Below, piece by piece: positions 1 to 13,800 of a stretch of 64,000 nt of DNA. The translations under genes were made by a program, and so were the position numbers. The stretch is taken from the NCBI RefSeq assembly GCF_905147045.1, contig NC_065897.1, positions 8,447,001 to 8,511,000 on the forward strand. The letters run 5' to 3'. The stretch comes from Nymphalis io (taxonomy: Eukaryota; Arthropoda; Insecta; Lepidoptera; Nymphalidae). Within the stretch, counting starts at the first letter, position 1; each line of letters starts with the position of its first letter. The notes under the pieces are model-generated. The model had not been told where the DNA came from and did not search any database. It saw only the letters and a program-made list of their open reading frames with translations.

Positions 1-487
1 TGAGCGGAAACGATCACTTGCAGAGTTAGGTTTTTATTTTATTATTCTTCGGAGAAATATGTGTGGATAAAAAACGACCATCGTAGTGATGGGAGAATGG
101 ATCAATTTATAATACAATATTGTAAATTTACGACATCGGAATAATTTAATGGAACCAATTCAAATCATACTGACAGATTCGAGTAGTGTTTTGGATAAAG
201 ATTATTTTAATATATAGTAAAATCGAAAATATTAAAGTTAAATCATATTGTCGTACCGCTCCACAGGCACCTACTCAGTTAGGCGTAAGCTAGACTTATT
301 CTAATATTTTATGTATAATAACTATTGCGAGAGTTAGTTGGTTAATTTGATAACTTATCAGATTTACTGATAAGTTATTAATACATAATTTTTAACTAAT
401 AATTTTTTTTTTAATTATATGCTATATATTAAAGACATAGTATATTAAAATTTAAGTATAAAATTAAATTCGTGATCATAAATTTAG
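1..487. other. Intron (upstream of first visible exon)
   Basis: AT-rich sequence with no exon or repeat that I can support. It is taken as HECTD1 intron because exon 1 in the window begins inside a reading frame without a start. Confidence 0.6.
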
Positions 488-1852
488 GACCTTGTGCGTC
501 TGGACTTATGTTCGGCAATCGAAGCAGCGGTACAAGCGGATGAGCGTTGGTGCCTAGAGTGCATGCGACTCGTAGACTTGCTGCTCGTACTACTGTGTGA
601 AGGACGACATGCCATACAGATGTGAGAACTAATTAATAATTTAATTGTAGTACTAATATTTGGTATTCGTATTATTCATTCAGAAACTACAATGTCATGT
701 TTATTATGCTAGAAGGCTAAAATTACAATCATTATGAGAAAATGTTGCTTTTAGATTGACAATCAATTTGAATCATTTCAATGATTGATGACATTGACCC
801 AGTAAATTGATATATTTTATTAAAAATATGAAATAGTGACAAATAGTAATAAACGAGTTTCCAATGTACCTATTATTCATAAGAGTTTTAATGTATTATT
901 CATAATAATTTATATAGTGGCACTAGTCGTAACGGGGCGGCGTCTAGCTCGAGCGGGGAGGGTTCGAGCGGGTCGTCGTCCACGCCGCCGGCTGGCAGTC
1001 GGGACAAGTCGCACCGGCAGCTCATCGACTGCATACGGGGCAAGGACACGGACGCGCTCATATCGGCCGTCACCAGCGGCTCCGTGGACGTCAACTTCAC
1101 CGACGACGTCGGACAGACGCTGCTCAACTGGGCCGCGGCGTTTGGTACCCGGGAGATGGTCGAGTTTCTATGTGAAAAGGGTAAGGTCATGCTATTAATT
1201 ATACTTTGTTTTGTGTGATGTGTTCCGGTTAAATGGGTGAGGCAAATGGGGAAGATCATAATAATAAATTAAAGTAGAAGAAGAAAGTGCTTTATAATAT
1301 ATTGTTATTAATATAATATGTATAATTATAATATGTAGTTAATACTTTACAGTGTGTTGATTTCCGCGATTTGTATTAATTAATTGTTAACAATAATTTA
1401 AATATTAGCTCTATATATAATCGTAATAATAGCGTAGCTATGTGTATAAATGTTTATATAATTGTTTAGCCCCACTGAATTTTCATGAGATTGATTTGTG
1501 TTAAAAACTCATCTTATGCTCATGGGTGAAGGAAGACATAGTGAGGAAAACTGCATGTGTCTTAAGAAAACCTGGTGTATTCACCAAATCTTTGCGTCAA
1601 AAGAAGAACACTTAGCCCAGTTGTGGTTCATTTACAGGCTGTTGCTTTGTTATTTTTATAATATAATCAATGATATTGTTTATTTAGGCGCTGATGTAAA
1701 TCGTGGTCAACGCAGTTCATCACTGCATTATGCAGCTTGTTTTGGGAGACCCGCCATTGCAAAAGTGCTGCTTCGCTATGGAGCCAACGCCGATCTCCGC
1801 GATGAGGACGGCAAGACACCATTGGACAAAGCTAGAGAGAGACACGATCAAG
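488..1852 (+). CDS. HECTD1: HECTD1 exons 1-3: end of ARM-like region and ankyrin repeats
   Basis: Exon 1 (488-621) encodes a leucine-rich helical stretch with the CMRLVDLLLVLLCEGRHAI pattern of the N-terminal ARM-like region. Exon 2 (927-1180) opens with a Ser/Gly-rich linker, then DKSHRQLIDCIRGKDTDAL and the first ankyrin repeat (VGQTLLNWAAAFGTREMVEF). Exon 3 (1688-1852) carries the next repeats (SSLHYAACFGRPAIAKVLL, DLRDEDGKTPLDKARER). Ankyrin repeats here are protein-binding surfaces. Exon 2 could instead start at 948, which is in the same frame; 927 fits the linker better. A SINE remnant ends about 40 bp before the exon 3 acceptor. Confidence 0.93.
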
Positions 1853-4800
1853 GTAAACTAATAATACATACTGTACTTGTTCCTTTGCTAACGTTTGTTA
1901 TCGTAATTCATTTATTTCATATACTTAATTATCGTTCGCAGGTCACAGGGAAGTGGCAGCGATATTACAATGTCCAGGGGAGTGGTTAGTCGTCAGCAAT
2001 CAAGATTCGCCAGTATCGAGCAACGACGAAGATTTTCCAGACACGGGGGACAAGGAGATGGCGGCTATTTACTTAGAGTGAGTCAATACCATCACGGCAC
2101 GCGTGTGCGTTTCCGTGCAGCGGTGAGTAACGCAAGCGCCCCCGCAGACGCCTGGTGCCCGTGTTCTGCGCGCGCTACATCGGCGCGGGCGGCGCGGGCG
2201 TGCGGCGCGCGTGCCTGTCGCTGGTGCGCAAGATGGTGCACTACGCGCCCGCCGCGCGCCTGCGAGCGCTGTCCGCGCCGCGCGCCGCCGCGCTGCTCAC
2301 GCGCCTCGTGGCGCAGGTGCTCGACTCGCAGGTGGGCCATCTCTCGCTCTATTCTACGACCGAAGCACCGGACCGCCGATTCGACTACTCGACGACGACA
2401 CGGTGACCTTTCTTCGTGGCGAACTTCTAGTTACTCGCGCTATTGATTGAGTTCGCTCTGTTCGAATTGATATCGCTCTCGCGTCGTCGAGCCCTCGTAT
2501 CGGTCGGGCGGTGTCGTTCGTGGCCCACGTTGACATTGAAGCAGTGCGTGTGTGCGCTCAGGGCACGGACGAGGGCGGTCCGCGGCGTCCGGCGGCGCGC
2601 GTGCTGCGCAGTCGCTATATCCGCCCGCCCGCGGTAATGTTCCGATGGTGTGATCGTTGCTACCTCGCCCCGCATCCCAAGCGACGGCATCTAAATCGCT
2701 GGGAGCAACTATTTCGATTGTAATCAATATTTTGTTCCGGATGTGGCTCGCCGCATGTTACCGGAGTCGAAACCGCGTTCTGAATTATCAAAATGGAAAT
2801 GTGCTATCCACACTTTAGAGCCGTTTTTTTTTCTCTTTAAATAACGTGAACTTGAACAATTTGTGTCTAATCACTGATCGAACTCGCGATTCATCCTATG
2901 ATGACATTTGATGAGTTGCCTAAGAGTTTGACATTGTTGTAAATAATAATTATGGTATAGTTTGTTCGCGTGAGTTGGTATGTCACGAATAAAACTAATG
3001 AGACGATCGATTTGCGTTAAATTATAGCATCATAATTCGTGTTGATTTAATAAATAATAACGGGACACAATTCAATTTTATAATCAATTGTACCTGTAAT
3101 ACTCTTTCGAACAAACTATCTTGAAAGTTACATTTATATTACTAATGCGAGCGAGTTTGCTATATTCCCTCTGAGACTACTAATACACAAGTAGTTTAGA
3201 AACGATTTATATTGTTAAAGTAATTTAACTTTTATGTAACATCATATTAAATTATAAAGCATATTATTAATCTTGTAAAAAGTCACACCATCGAAATGTA
3301 CCTGCATTAAACTGCCCTGTCCATTGTTCCTCTGTTTTGTTATGCAGTGTTTGTTTTTTAGGAATAAGATTTGAAAAAAGTAAAAATGATTTTGTGCTCT
3401 TTTATAAATACAAGGAAAGTAACTCATCACATGTTGTAAATTAACATTATATATTATGCTATTTCACTGATCACCCTCCAAATTGATCTGGCATTGGGAA
3501 CACAAAACTTCTTTTACTTTATTTTGAAAGTTTATTTGGATATTTGAATGTTTTTTTTTGCCATCAATGAAAAAAAACATGATATAGATTCTATAGAAAA
3601 TCTGATTTATTGAAAAATATATTTATTTTTACTATATATAATTATCAACAACGCGCCAACAGCTAATTGACGTTATTATGTTAAATATTCGGCTTTTGCG
3701 GTATAATAACGTATTTAGCATACATATTTAAATATTATTATCGTTCATATTTATTCAATTATTAGTTTATAATTTATTTATAACGATATTAATGTATAAA
3801 ATTGTGATTGATGTTTTTTCTTTCAAATACCCAATTAATAATACGTTAATAATTTGAATGTTATGTTGTATGTATAATGTTGGTAGAAAAAATGGCGACT
3901 TGAGGTGACGTTTTTGTAGATCACAAAGCAACTTATAATTAAAAATATTTTATGATAAAAAATAATTCTTCTAACAATGAATGTTTGGATTTATAGATAT
4001 TATTTGTGATCTATAAAAATAAATCCAAAAAAAAATTAAACATTTAATCTAAAGCTAACTCTAAACTAAAGAATTAATACATAAATCATGCAACAGGACG
4101 ATGATGATGGCCACTTGACAGTACTGGGAATCGCAGAGGAGCTGATGGTAAAAGCGGCTGATATTTATTTGGAGCAATTCGCGCGGCTAGGCGTGTTTAG
4201 TAAAGTGGAAGCCTTAGCAGCCTCACCGAACGAGCAACTCTCAGCAGATGGGGAGACTGTCATAACCACAGGTCTTTATTTTTGAGTCAATTAAAATGAA
4301 GTAGGTAGTGTGTAGTAATTACGTAGTAGTCAATTACTCACGAAAATGTACATTGTGAAAGGTGCATTAGTATAAGAAAAACATTTAAAGGTCCCGGTGA
4401 AGACGCAACGAGCCTATGCTCTGGCTGCGCGTATTGGTGGGGCGACTGGTCACTTTGCCGCGGCCGAGACGCGCTCTACGTGTGGAGCGATGCCGCCGCT
4501 CTCGAGCTCAGCACCGGCTCCAACGGCTGGTTCCGCTTCCTGCTCGACGGCAAGCTCGCCACCATGTACTCCAGCGGCAGTCCCGAGCACCAGACCGATA
4601 ACACGGGTAAGATCACGCCGATGGAAAATATTTGCTGATTTTAGTAAAAGTATTAATTTCGAAGTGTCATTATTTGCAGAAAATCGTGGCGAATTTATAG
4701 ACAAACTTCAAAGAGCGAGAGCGTCAGTTAAAAATTGCGTGCCCCAAAGTATTCTATCAAAACCGGGCCCGCACAAATTGATTCTCGGCAACTGGGTAAT

Positions 4801-7800
4801 CTTGTGTAAAAAGTGAGTGTACTAGACGTCAAATTGGTGTATTTTTTAAATTTAAATATAAGTATCAAAAATTAAAAACTTATTTTTTCAGGGAAAAAGA
4901 GCTTCACATACACAACACCGATGGACAGCAACAGACCACGATACTAAGAGAAGATTTGCCAGGATTTATATTCGAATCTAATAGAGGCACGAAGCATTCA
5001 TTCACTGCCGAAACATTTTTAGGTAACTATAGTAAATAATACGTAATTCATCAATGAATTCGTCGATAATATTTCTAATCGTTTACTATAATCTCTATTC
5101 GACACGCAGGACCGGAGTTGGCTAGCGGGTGGGCAGACCGCAGACAGGAGGCGCCCACTAATGGCAACGCTAAGCAGAGCCGCAGCCGCCTGTCCGCGAA
5201 GACCGAAGCGCAGAAGGCGCAGGTGGGCGAGCGCGCGCGTGCGCTGTACTCGCGCCACCTGGCCAGCGCGGCCGGCCGCCAGCCGCGCGCGCCCGTCGCG
5301 CGCCTGCGGGCGCTGCTCGCGCGTCTGCAGCGCCTCGCCATACAGCCCGCCGGTAGTTACACGAACGATTGACTTGTTAGCCCGAAATACTTCCCTGTTA
5401 TTACATCAGTTGCTACTTGTCTCTGTACCATAGATATAGCATGCTGCAATATAGCTTTTTTTATAAAGATTATTGCGAACCTACACAGTTATAACCGTAC
5501 AGACAATGTTTTTTACAACTAAGTTCAGTACAGTTTTACATGGTAGACCCTATATAGACTTGTATTTTGTAAAAATTTAATGTTTATTTTATATAGTGTT
5601 GGGGTGAATTCTTAATTTCAATTTGTGTCTCCTTAAGTATAGCAAAACGTTTGAAGTCGGGATACTTTTAAACTTTTCCTCTCCTTCTCAAATTTTTGTT
5701 ACGAAACCTTAATTTCTGTTAAACTTTACTAGGCGAATGGCACGGTGAGCTGAGAGAATCACTCGATCAATTGACGGAGTTACTATGCCGCGAAGAATTA
5801 CTATCGGCTTACGAGCTCCAGTCTTCCGGTCTCGCACCAGCTCTACTCCATGTTTTGTCACCTCAGCCGAACGGTGAGTTCATAATTTTATTTATATTTA
5901 GTTCATTATATTTCGTTGTACTAAGGGAAGAAATAGTATCATAAGTATCGGTGAAATTCTCATTGTGATATTCGAGTAACTTTCTTAAAATACCAGACAA
6001 ACCGGGGCAACTGTCGGAGCGGGAGCGCATTGTGCGCTCGTGGGTGTGGTCGGGCGCGGAGGGCGGTGAGGGCGGCGCGGTGGGCGCGGCGCTGGCGGCG
6101 CGGCTGGTGTCGGTGCTGGAGAGCGTGGAGCGCCTGCCCGTGCTGACGCCCGCGCCCGACGCGCCGCCGCACCAGCCCGCCGCGCTGCACCACCTTACTA
6201 AACGCATTAGGTCAGTCCTGGCTCTCCCTAGCTGTTAAGAACATTAACTTAAATACTTCTTTTTTTTAATTTAGTGTTATTTCTTATTTTATAAATGATA
6301 TAATAACATTATGTACATATATATACATTAATAATAAATAAACTTATTTGAGGTATTTTAAAATAATCATGATGTTTGTTGTTTAGACTCCGAGTTGAGC
6401 GTGCTAACGATGAAACTTCAGAGGAGTCCGTGATAAACAATAACGCTGGACGAAATCTAAAGGTTGAAGCTTTGACCACGGTGCGACAACTTGAGAAGTT
6501 CCTCGCTAAATCTGTCGCTCGGCAGTGGTACGATATGGAGCGGTCGACGTTTCATTTCGTTCAGAAGATTAAGTCGGAAGCTCCTATTAACTTTACATAT
6601 GATGTAAGTTATGTGATATATATAATCTTAATATGTTCTAACATGTATCAAACTAGCGTATTGACCTATGATTTATACTATTTGTATTAATATATAACGT
6701 TTGTTTTGTAGCATGATTTTGACGAAAATGGTGTCCTATACTTCATCGGTAGTAATGGTGGTACATGCGAATGGGTCAATCCAGGCGCGCATGGGCTTGT
6801 AAGCGTGTGGTCATCGGATGGTCGTCAATTACCGTACGGCCGCGCTGAAGACGCTCTGTCTCGATCTCCAGAACCCCTGAATGTCCATACTAATGACGAC
6901 AGACGTGCGTTCATTGCAGTCGATCTTGGACTTCATATCGTCCCTTCTGCGTATACGCTTCGTCATTCTCGTGGATATGGACGCTCCGCTCTGAGAAATT
7001 GGTTATTTCAAGTGAGTAAAATTGTAATGTTCAGGTATATAAAGTAATTATTCATAATTACTTTAATATTATAAATAAAACTTGCTTGTTTATATTAGAA
7101 ATTTATTTTTTATCATAATTTAATCAAAAAAAAAAAAAATCTAAAAACTTTGTTGAGTTAGGTGAATTTAATTTAACCAAATTCACATTTTTTATTATCT
7201 TTTGTTATAAGGCCAAATTTTAGTAAATTAAATTAAATTTTAAAATCATCTCAGATTGATACTCATCTTTAAACAATAAATATACTTCTCGTATTTGCCA
7301 TAACAATAGCGTACGCTCAGCTAATAGTTTTTGTTTTTGAGCTCTTGGAAAATTCATTCTATATCAAATTTATGTGAAATTATTATTAGTTCGTGTTGCG
7401 TTCCGATCGTGATAGTTTATTATGATTATTTAAGTTTATTATTTTAAGTTTATTTATTTGGGAAACATACAGCATAATATAATACATAAAATTTAGTAAC
7501 AAAATAAATTTCATTAAAAAAAAAATTCATTTCAATAATAAAAAAAAAAACGATAAGTATATTACTGACAAATTCAGTTTTTTAGAGCTTCTTTGAACTT
7601 AAATAAATTTTCGTTAAATATATCTATACTAGTGTAGCGTTTATTATGATTGTCACATGCTCTTACTAAAAAGCGATTTTTAGCATAGTTCGTTCTACAC
7701 ATTGGGACATAAAAAGTATGTTTTGAACGGGCAATGGAATGTGAGCACTTGATATAAATGTTGTTGACTAAGTACATTGAATCGACAAAATTATTTACAA

Positions 7801-10800
7801 TTTTGTAAAGAAAAACCTGATCTTTGCATTCCCTGCGTTTCTCAAGCGACAAAATATTAAGCTTATTAATAGCATTGGACCCAAATTTACGCGTTAATCT
7901 TCTAATAAATTTATTCTGAACATTTTCGATAGCCATAACATACTTAGAGTATTGTGGATTCCAAACCGTTGAAGCGAATTCCAAATTAGATCTTACATAC
8001 GAGTTATACAACACATTATATGTATTGATATGCTTAAAGTCTCTTCCCTGGCGAAATATGAAACCCATCATACTGTAAGCTTTTGCGATAATTTTATTCA
8101 CATGCCTGTCAAATAATAAATTAGAATCTAGAAGCACTCCTAGGTCCCTAACCTCGGTTACCCTCTTAATTAAATGATTGGAAATTGTGTAATCAAATAA
8201 AATTGGATTTTTTTTTCTAGAAAATGTTATTACATTGCATTTATCAAAGTTAAGATGTAGGCCATTAGATGAACAATATTGCACTAAAATATCCAAATCA
8301 TATTGCAAGTTTGAGCAGTCATCACTTCTTTATAATCATCATCTTCTTTATAGTCATCACTCTATAAAAAGATTTATTTAAGCATGATTATACATCGTCG
8401 ATCGACTCATTTGCAGATGTCGATGGATGGGGTGAGTTGGAGCACGCTGGTGGCGCACAGCGACGAGCAGGCGCTCCAGGAGCCCGGCAGCACGGCCACG
8501 TGGCGCGTGCGCGCCGACGCTTCCTACCGCTACTTGCGCGTGCAGCAGAACGGGAAGAACGCCAGCGGACAGAGCCACTACCTCTCGCTCTCAGGCCTCG
8601 AGATCTACGGCAAGGTGCGTCTGAGTCGCGAATCAAATAGGAATATTATTTTCAAATAGAAACGACTGGCTAATGGGCCACCTGGTTGTGGATGGTTTGT
8701 GGTCACCACTGCCATGACATTGGCCCTATAATAAATATTAACTCCCTTACAACTTGTGCGTCTTTGGGAAATAAAATGTTATGTCACTTGTCATGTCACT
8801 GAGTATTGCTGCTTGGCGGTAGTATAATGAGGGAGATACCTACCCAGACGGGCTTGCAAAAAGCTCTACCACGAAATATGAATATATTTATTATTATATA
8901 CATAACATTTAAACTAAGTATCGAAATTTCATACAAATGTTATGAAATGTTTTAAATTTCACCATTATGTGTGGACGACTTTCGCAGGTGGTGAGCGTGG
9001 TGGAATCGTCCCCACGGCAAATGGGCGGCTCGGGGGCCACGGCCAGCGCGGGCTCGGGCGGCGGGGCGCGCGCGCGGCGCTGGTCGCGCGGCGCGCGCGG
9101 CCTGTGCGCCGGCGCGCGCGTCATGCGCGGGCCCGACTGGAAGTGGCGCGACCAGGACGGCTCGCATCCCGCCATGGGAACCGTCACGTCGGACCTGCAC
9201 AATGGATGGGTGGATGTGAGGTACTATTGTTGAGGCTTCATATCGTACGAGAACCATAATACGGGGAACGGAATGTCACGGGTCCATAATTTGCTCCTTC
9301 TTCAGGTGGGATCACGGCGGGCGAAACTCTTACCGCATGGGCGCCGAGGGCAAGTTCGACTTGAAGGTAGTCAGTGGCGGGTCGAGTGGAGGCGGCGCGG
9401 GCGAGGGCGCGCGCAGCTCGCGCAAGAGTCACTCCACGCCGAGTCTGCCCGATGCCACTGCTACGGACCCACAGGTGCTTGCGTGTTTGCTTTTGTATCG
9501 AGTAACATTCAAACTATAAGTGTATCATCATTTGAAAGCAAAGTGCCATTAAGGACTTTATGATGTATGGAAGTTAATATGATGAAACTCACTGACTCTC
9601 TATTGAGTAAATCCATTGAATACTTCAAGAGATGAGGGTCCTCCTGACTGGCCTAGGCCAGTCTGGGTACGGGCCTCGAGGTTGCCCCCCCTACCCGGGC
9701 TGCTCCTCCCTGACGGTTCATCCGTCGTGTCGTTATGTTTTGGCCCAAAGGGCCAGGGTCGTTATGACCCTGGCCCGTTGAATACTTCTGTATTACACAA
9801 ATAACATTTTCGACTCTCACCGACAGGTGTCGGTCGCGTCCACCGAGCAGGCTTCGTCGGCGGATAACATATCGGAGGAGGTGAGCGGCAACATGGCGCG
9901 GCCGCGTACTCACGCCACGGATCTGTCAGCTATCAACACGTCCACGCATCATATTAACACCGGTATTGGTTCTACTGTATATAACAATACATAAGTATAT
10001 GATAAAAAAATGTTACTATTATAAAAATATGTATTTTAGATTTAGCGACGATCGTCGAATCGCTTACATTGGGAGCAGAGGGTAACAACTGCATGGCCGA
10101 TTTAGGAAATACGTCATTTACAAACATGGAAATAGGACCTACGAGCATAACAGACATAACTAAACCTTATCCAGCCAAAGAACCACTACCAGACTCAGCC
10201 CCTCAAGAGGTAATATTTTGAGTATTTATTAATTTTTGCTTTGCAGTTCTTTTAAAATTTGAGTTTTTATCTTTCGTTCAAAAACAAACAACTCAATTTT
10301 ACCATTTTGTAAAAGTATGTATTGTATTGTAATAGTGTGTTACATTTTAGAATTGACACTTAACTAATAACACTCGTTTTTTTCTACATCATTTGATGTC
10401 CTCTTTCATTGTAATATTTCATCCCTATTTGTTATAATTCTCATATTAAACACATAACCTAACGTTACGGATGAGAATGATGGCCGAGATGAGTCCGTGT
10501 CGCAAAGTCACTCGGATGTAGTCGGTAAAGTGGGACGTGTCGTATGCAAGGAGAGCGAGGCGCGCTGCTGCGAAGGCGACGCGATGCGCAACAGCGCCAA
10601 TGCGCTGCTGTCCAGCGAGCTGCTGGCGCTGCCCGCCTTGCCGCCTGGCCTGCTGCACACGCTGCGCAACAACGCCAACCGACTGCACATACAGGTAGCA
10701 CACACGCCCGTGCTCTCTGCCATTATACCATCTGTAAAGACAGCCCTCCTGAGTTCTATCGACCCGATCGCCATCGACGAACTAACCGCTCAGCAATAAT

Positions 10801-13800
10801 AATCATATATCGAAAAAAAAATATACCGTCCTTTCCCATGGCAGGAAGAATAAATATAAACAAACTTTAAATTTACAAATTCCATGCCATTTTCTTATAG
10901 GTCTGCTTTATTATGCACTATTCCACTTAACTATTTATATAAACTTTAATTTTTCTTTAAAAATTTCGGTAACTACCTTGTCGATCTTGAATAGACGGCA
11001 TTGATCGACGATGAATAATCACATATTATTTATGCAATATAAATATATATATATAAATATATTATTTTTATTAAGTAAGCATATTATTGCAATAATTATA
11101 GTTAACATAAATGTTTGGTAAAAGTTATGATTATTATTATAAGTCAGCTAGTTATAAAATATGTTAGAAAACTCAAATAATAGATTTAGTAGTTTTTTGG
11201 AAAATTTATATGTTTTTAGATCATTCAGTCATGGAATAACTTTCGCAGTACTTTTTACTTTACTACTTAAACTTAAATGTTATGTCAATGTAATGTGATA
11301 AGGTAAAGTTGTTTATTTATATATTCTGCTCACGTATTACGTCGCCTATGGATTCATTGAAAAGTAATCTGTAACCTTTTCCATCAGTGTGAAGAGAACG
11401 AGAGCAGTGAGGGACAGTTCGCCGAGCACAAGAAAGACGGGCAGGCTTCTGGGGCCATGAGTGCAAGCGAACCCGATTTGACGCAACAGGTAAGTATCTA
11501 ATGTTCAGTGGAGCCCTACGTCGCCATTAGTCATTGGCCCTCGCACGGCCGTGCTCTGCGCAGGGCGCGGTGCGGCTGCTGGAGTCGCTGGGCGTGGGGC
11601 GCGGCGCGGGCGCGGGGCGCGGGGCGGCGCAGCGCGCGGCGCGCTCCAACCACTCCGCCGGACTCTTCCCGAGGTCAGTCGCCCGATGCTCGCTCGGCGG
11701 CTTTTCACTTCGATCTGACTCATCTGAACGATCTGTCGTTTTCAGCTTGGTGCGACTCGCATTATCCAGTAATTTTCCGGGAGGCTTGTTATCGGCGGCG
11801 CAGAGCTATCCTTCTTTAGCTCCGAATGCTCAAAACGCATTGACTTTGTCCCTCACTTCTACGTCGAGTGAGAGTGAACAGGTATAGAATATACGTCGTG
11901 AACCTATTCGTTTATAACTAACTAAATCTGAAATTGTGTTAGGCAATTTGAATCACGAAGGTGTATTGTGTTTTTTTAACCTTTTTCCATCAACTTCTTT
12001 TATATCGACGTGGTTAATGTTCACTAGAAAATCTCGGCTCGTGAGCTATACAACTGACAAAAATGATTATATAGCTTTCTTTTTACATTTATATACTCTT
12101 TGATTTGCCCAACAATAGGTGTCATTAGAGGATTTCTTAGAATCGTGCAGAGCACCCGCGTTGCTCACGGAACTAGAGGATGATGAGGAAGGTGACGACC
12201 CACTGGACAGTGATAAAGAAAACGAGCCCACTTATCAGGAAGTAGTGAGTAGCAGTTATTGCTAAATGATTAATTATTTTCATTAACATGACAAAATAAT
12301 AGGAATAAAACAGTGTTATTCAAAGTAAATAGTAGTTTCTTTGAACTGACCGCTCGTTCCTCCACCCGACAGGTATCTCGCAATCTGCTGTCGCTGATGG
12401 AGGAGGAGGCGCTGGAGGCGGTGCGGGGCGCAGGCGGCGCGGTGGCGTGCGCGTCGCGCTCGCGCAAGCCCTGGGAGGATGACTTTGTGCTCAAGCGGCA
12501 GTTCTCCGCGCTCATCCCTGCCTTCGACCCGCGCCCGGGCCGCGCCAACCTTAACCAGACCGTCGGTGAGGCGTCATTGTCATCTTTTCTATTTTTCTCG
12601 GCAGCGGGTGTGGTACCGGAATATAAGGGATTGGTACTTACTAAATCTTCTATGAGGACCGTCATCGACACGGACGAATCACAGACTTCCTCAGGACTGT
12701 TTTATTTTTGTTTATTAAGGTGGTCATGACAGTAAAATATTATTTTTTAATAACAAATAAATAATGTACTTTAGTGGCAGACGATTAAACGAGTCACAAA
12801 AGATAGCATCGAATAATGGCCAAGTAAGTAAATCGATCGTCGCGGTGGCTTGCAGACCTCAACATATCGCTGTCCGACGAGGCCGAGGGCGAGGGCGCGG
12901 CGCCCACGACGAGCGGCGCGGCCGAGCGCGCCAGCCTCACGCCGCCGCCCGCCGCCAAGCTGCCCGCGCTGCGCCTCGTGCTGAGCGCGGCCGGCGTGGC
13001 GCTGCCGCTCGAGCGCCCGTCCTGGACCGTCTACCGCGCCGTGCTGGCGCTCAACGCCCGCCTGCCGCACGACGTCCACAGAGATACCACCTACACGTCA
13101 GTTGTATTATCGTACATCGCTCACACTCACGTGTCTCATGTAGCGAGAAATTATAAAGACGCAAACAGAATACTTTTATTTATTAATAGATTATAAATTA
13201 AAGTCCCCCGCTAATTCTGTATGTAAGTTTTTTGATTTACATTAATAACGAACTGATCCACACGAAAGGTTTAGATTTATAATTTCTAAATTTTTGTATA
13301 AATTAGTCATGCGGTAATGATATTGTAATTGCGTCGGCAAAAATATCTTCCATGAAGTTATATGAAAATACCATGCATTATTTTAATATTACGTCACTGT
13401 TTTCCGTGGCACAGGAATATTAACATTTCAAAACTTCGGCCTTCTATTTAGAATTTCTCTTATTAGAAGAAAGAGAGAAAATCTATTTTTAATAGTCTTA
13501 ATCGATTATTTGATCCCAGGACTTCGAAATATGCAGCCTTATGAGCTGGCTACGAGACCAACGATCTAATATTAATAAAAAAAATGTTTCAGGCTGTCAT
13601 ATAAAGAAGTCGACGGCAATGAAACGTTCGCGTGTTCTAGTGATAGTGAAGACGACGAGCCGGGTGATCCAGGTATGAAATTATATTATATTAAAACATT
13701 CTTACATTACCGTGTCTGTGTTAATGTCCCACTGCTAGGCTAAGGCCTCTTCTCCCTTTTTGAGGTGAAGATTTGGAGCTTATTCCACCATGCTGCACCA

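Noticed and set aside
1..40. Possible end of a HECTD1 exon at the very start of the window
   Set aside because: No in-phase match to the family and no clear donor, so it cannot be supported from so few bases.
900..1259. Frames overlapping HECTD1 exons on the opposite strand or out of phase (for example 900-1259 and 8388-8636)
   Set aside because: They are shadows of GC-rich exons. Conserved domains and splice phases support only the + strand frame.
12600..12729. Extension of HECTD1 exon 25 through its donor
   Set aside because: Reading on gives a hydrophobic tail with no family match, while GTGAGG at 12566 joins in phase to exon 26.
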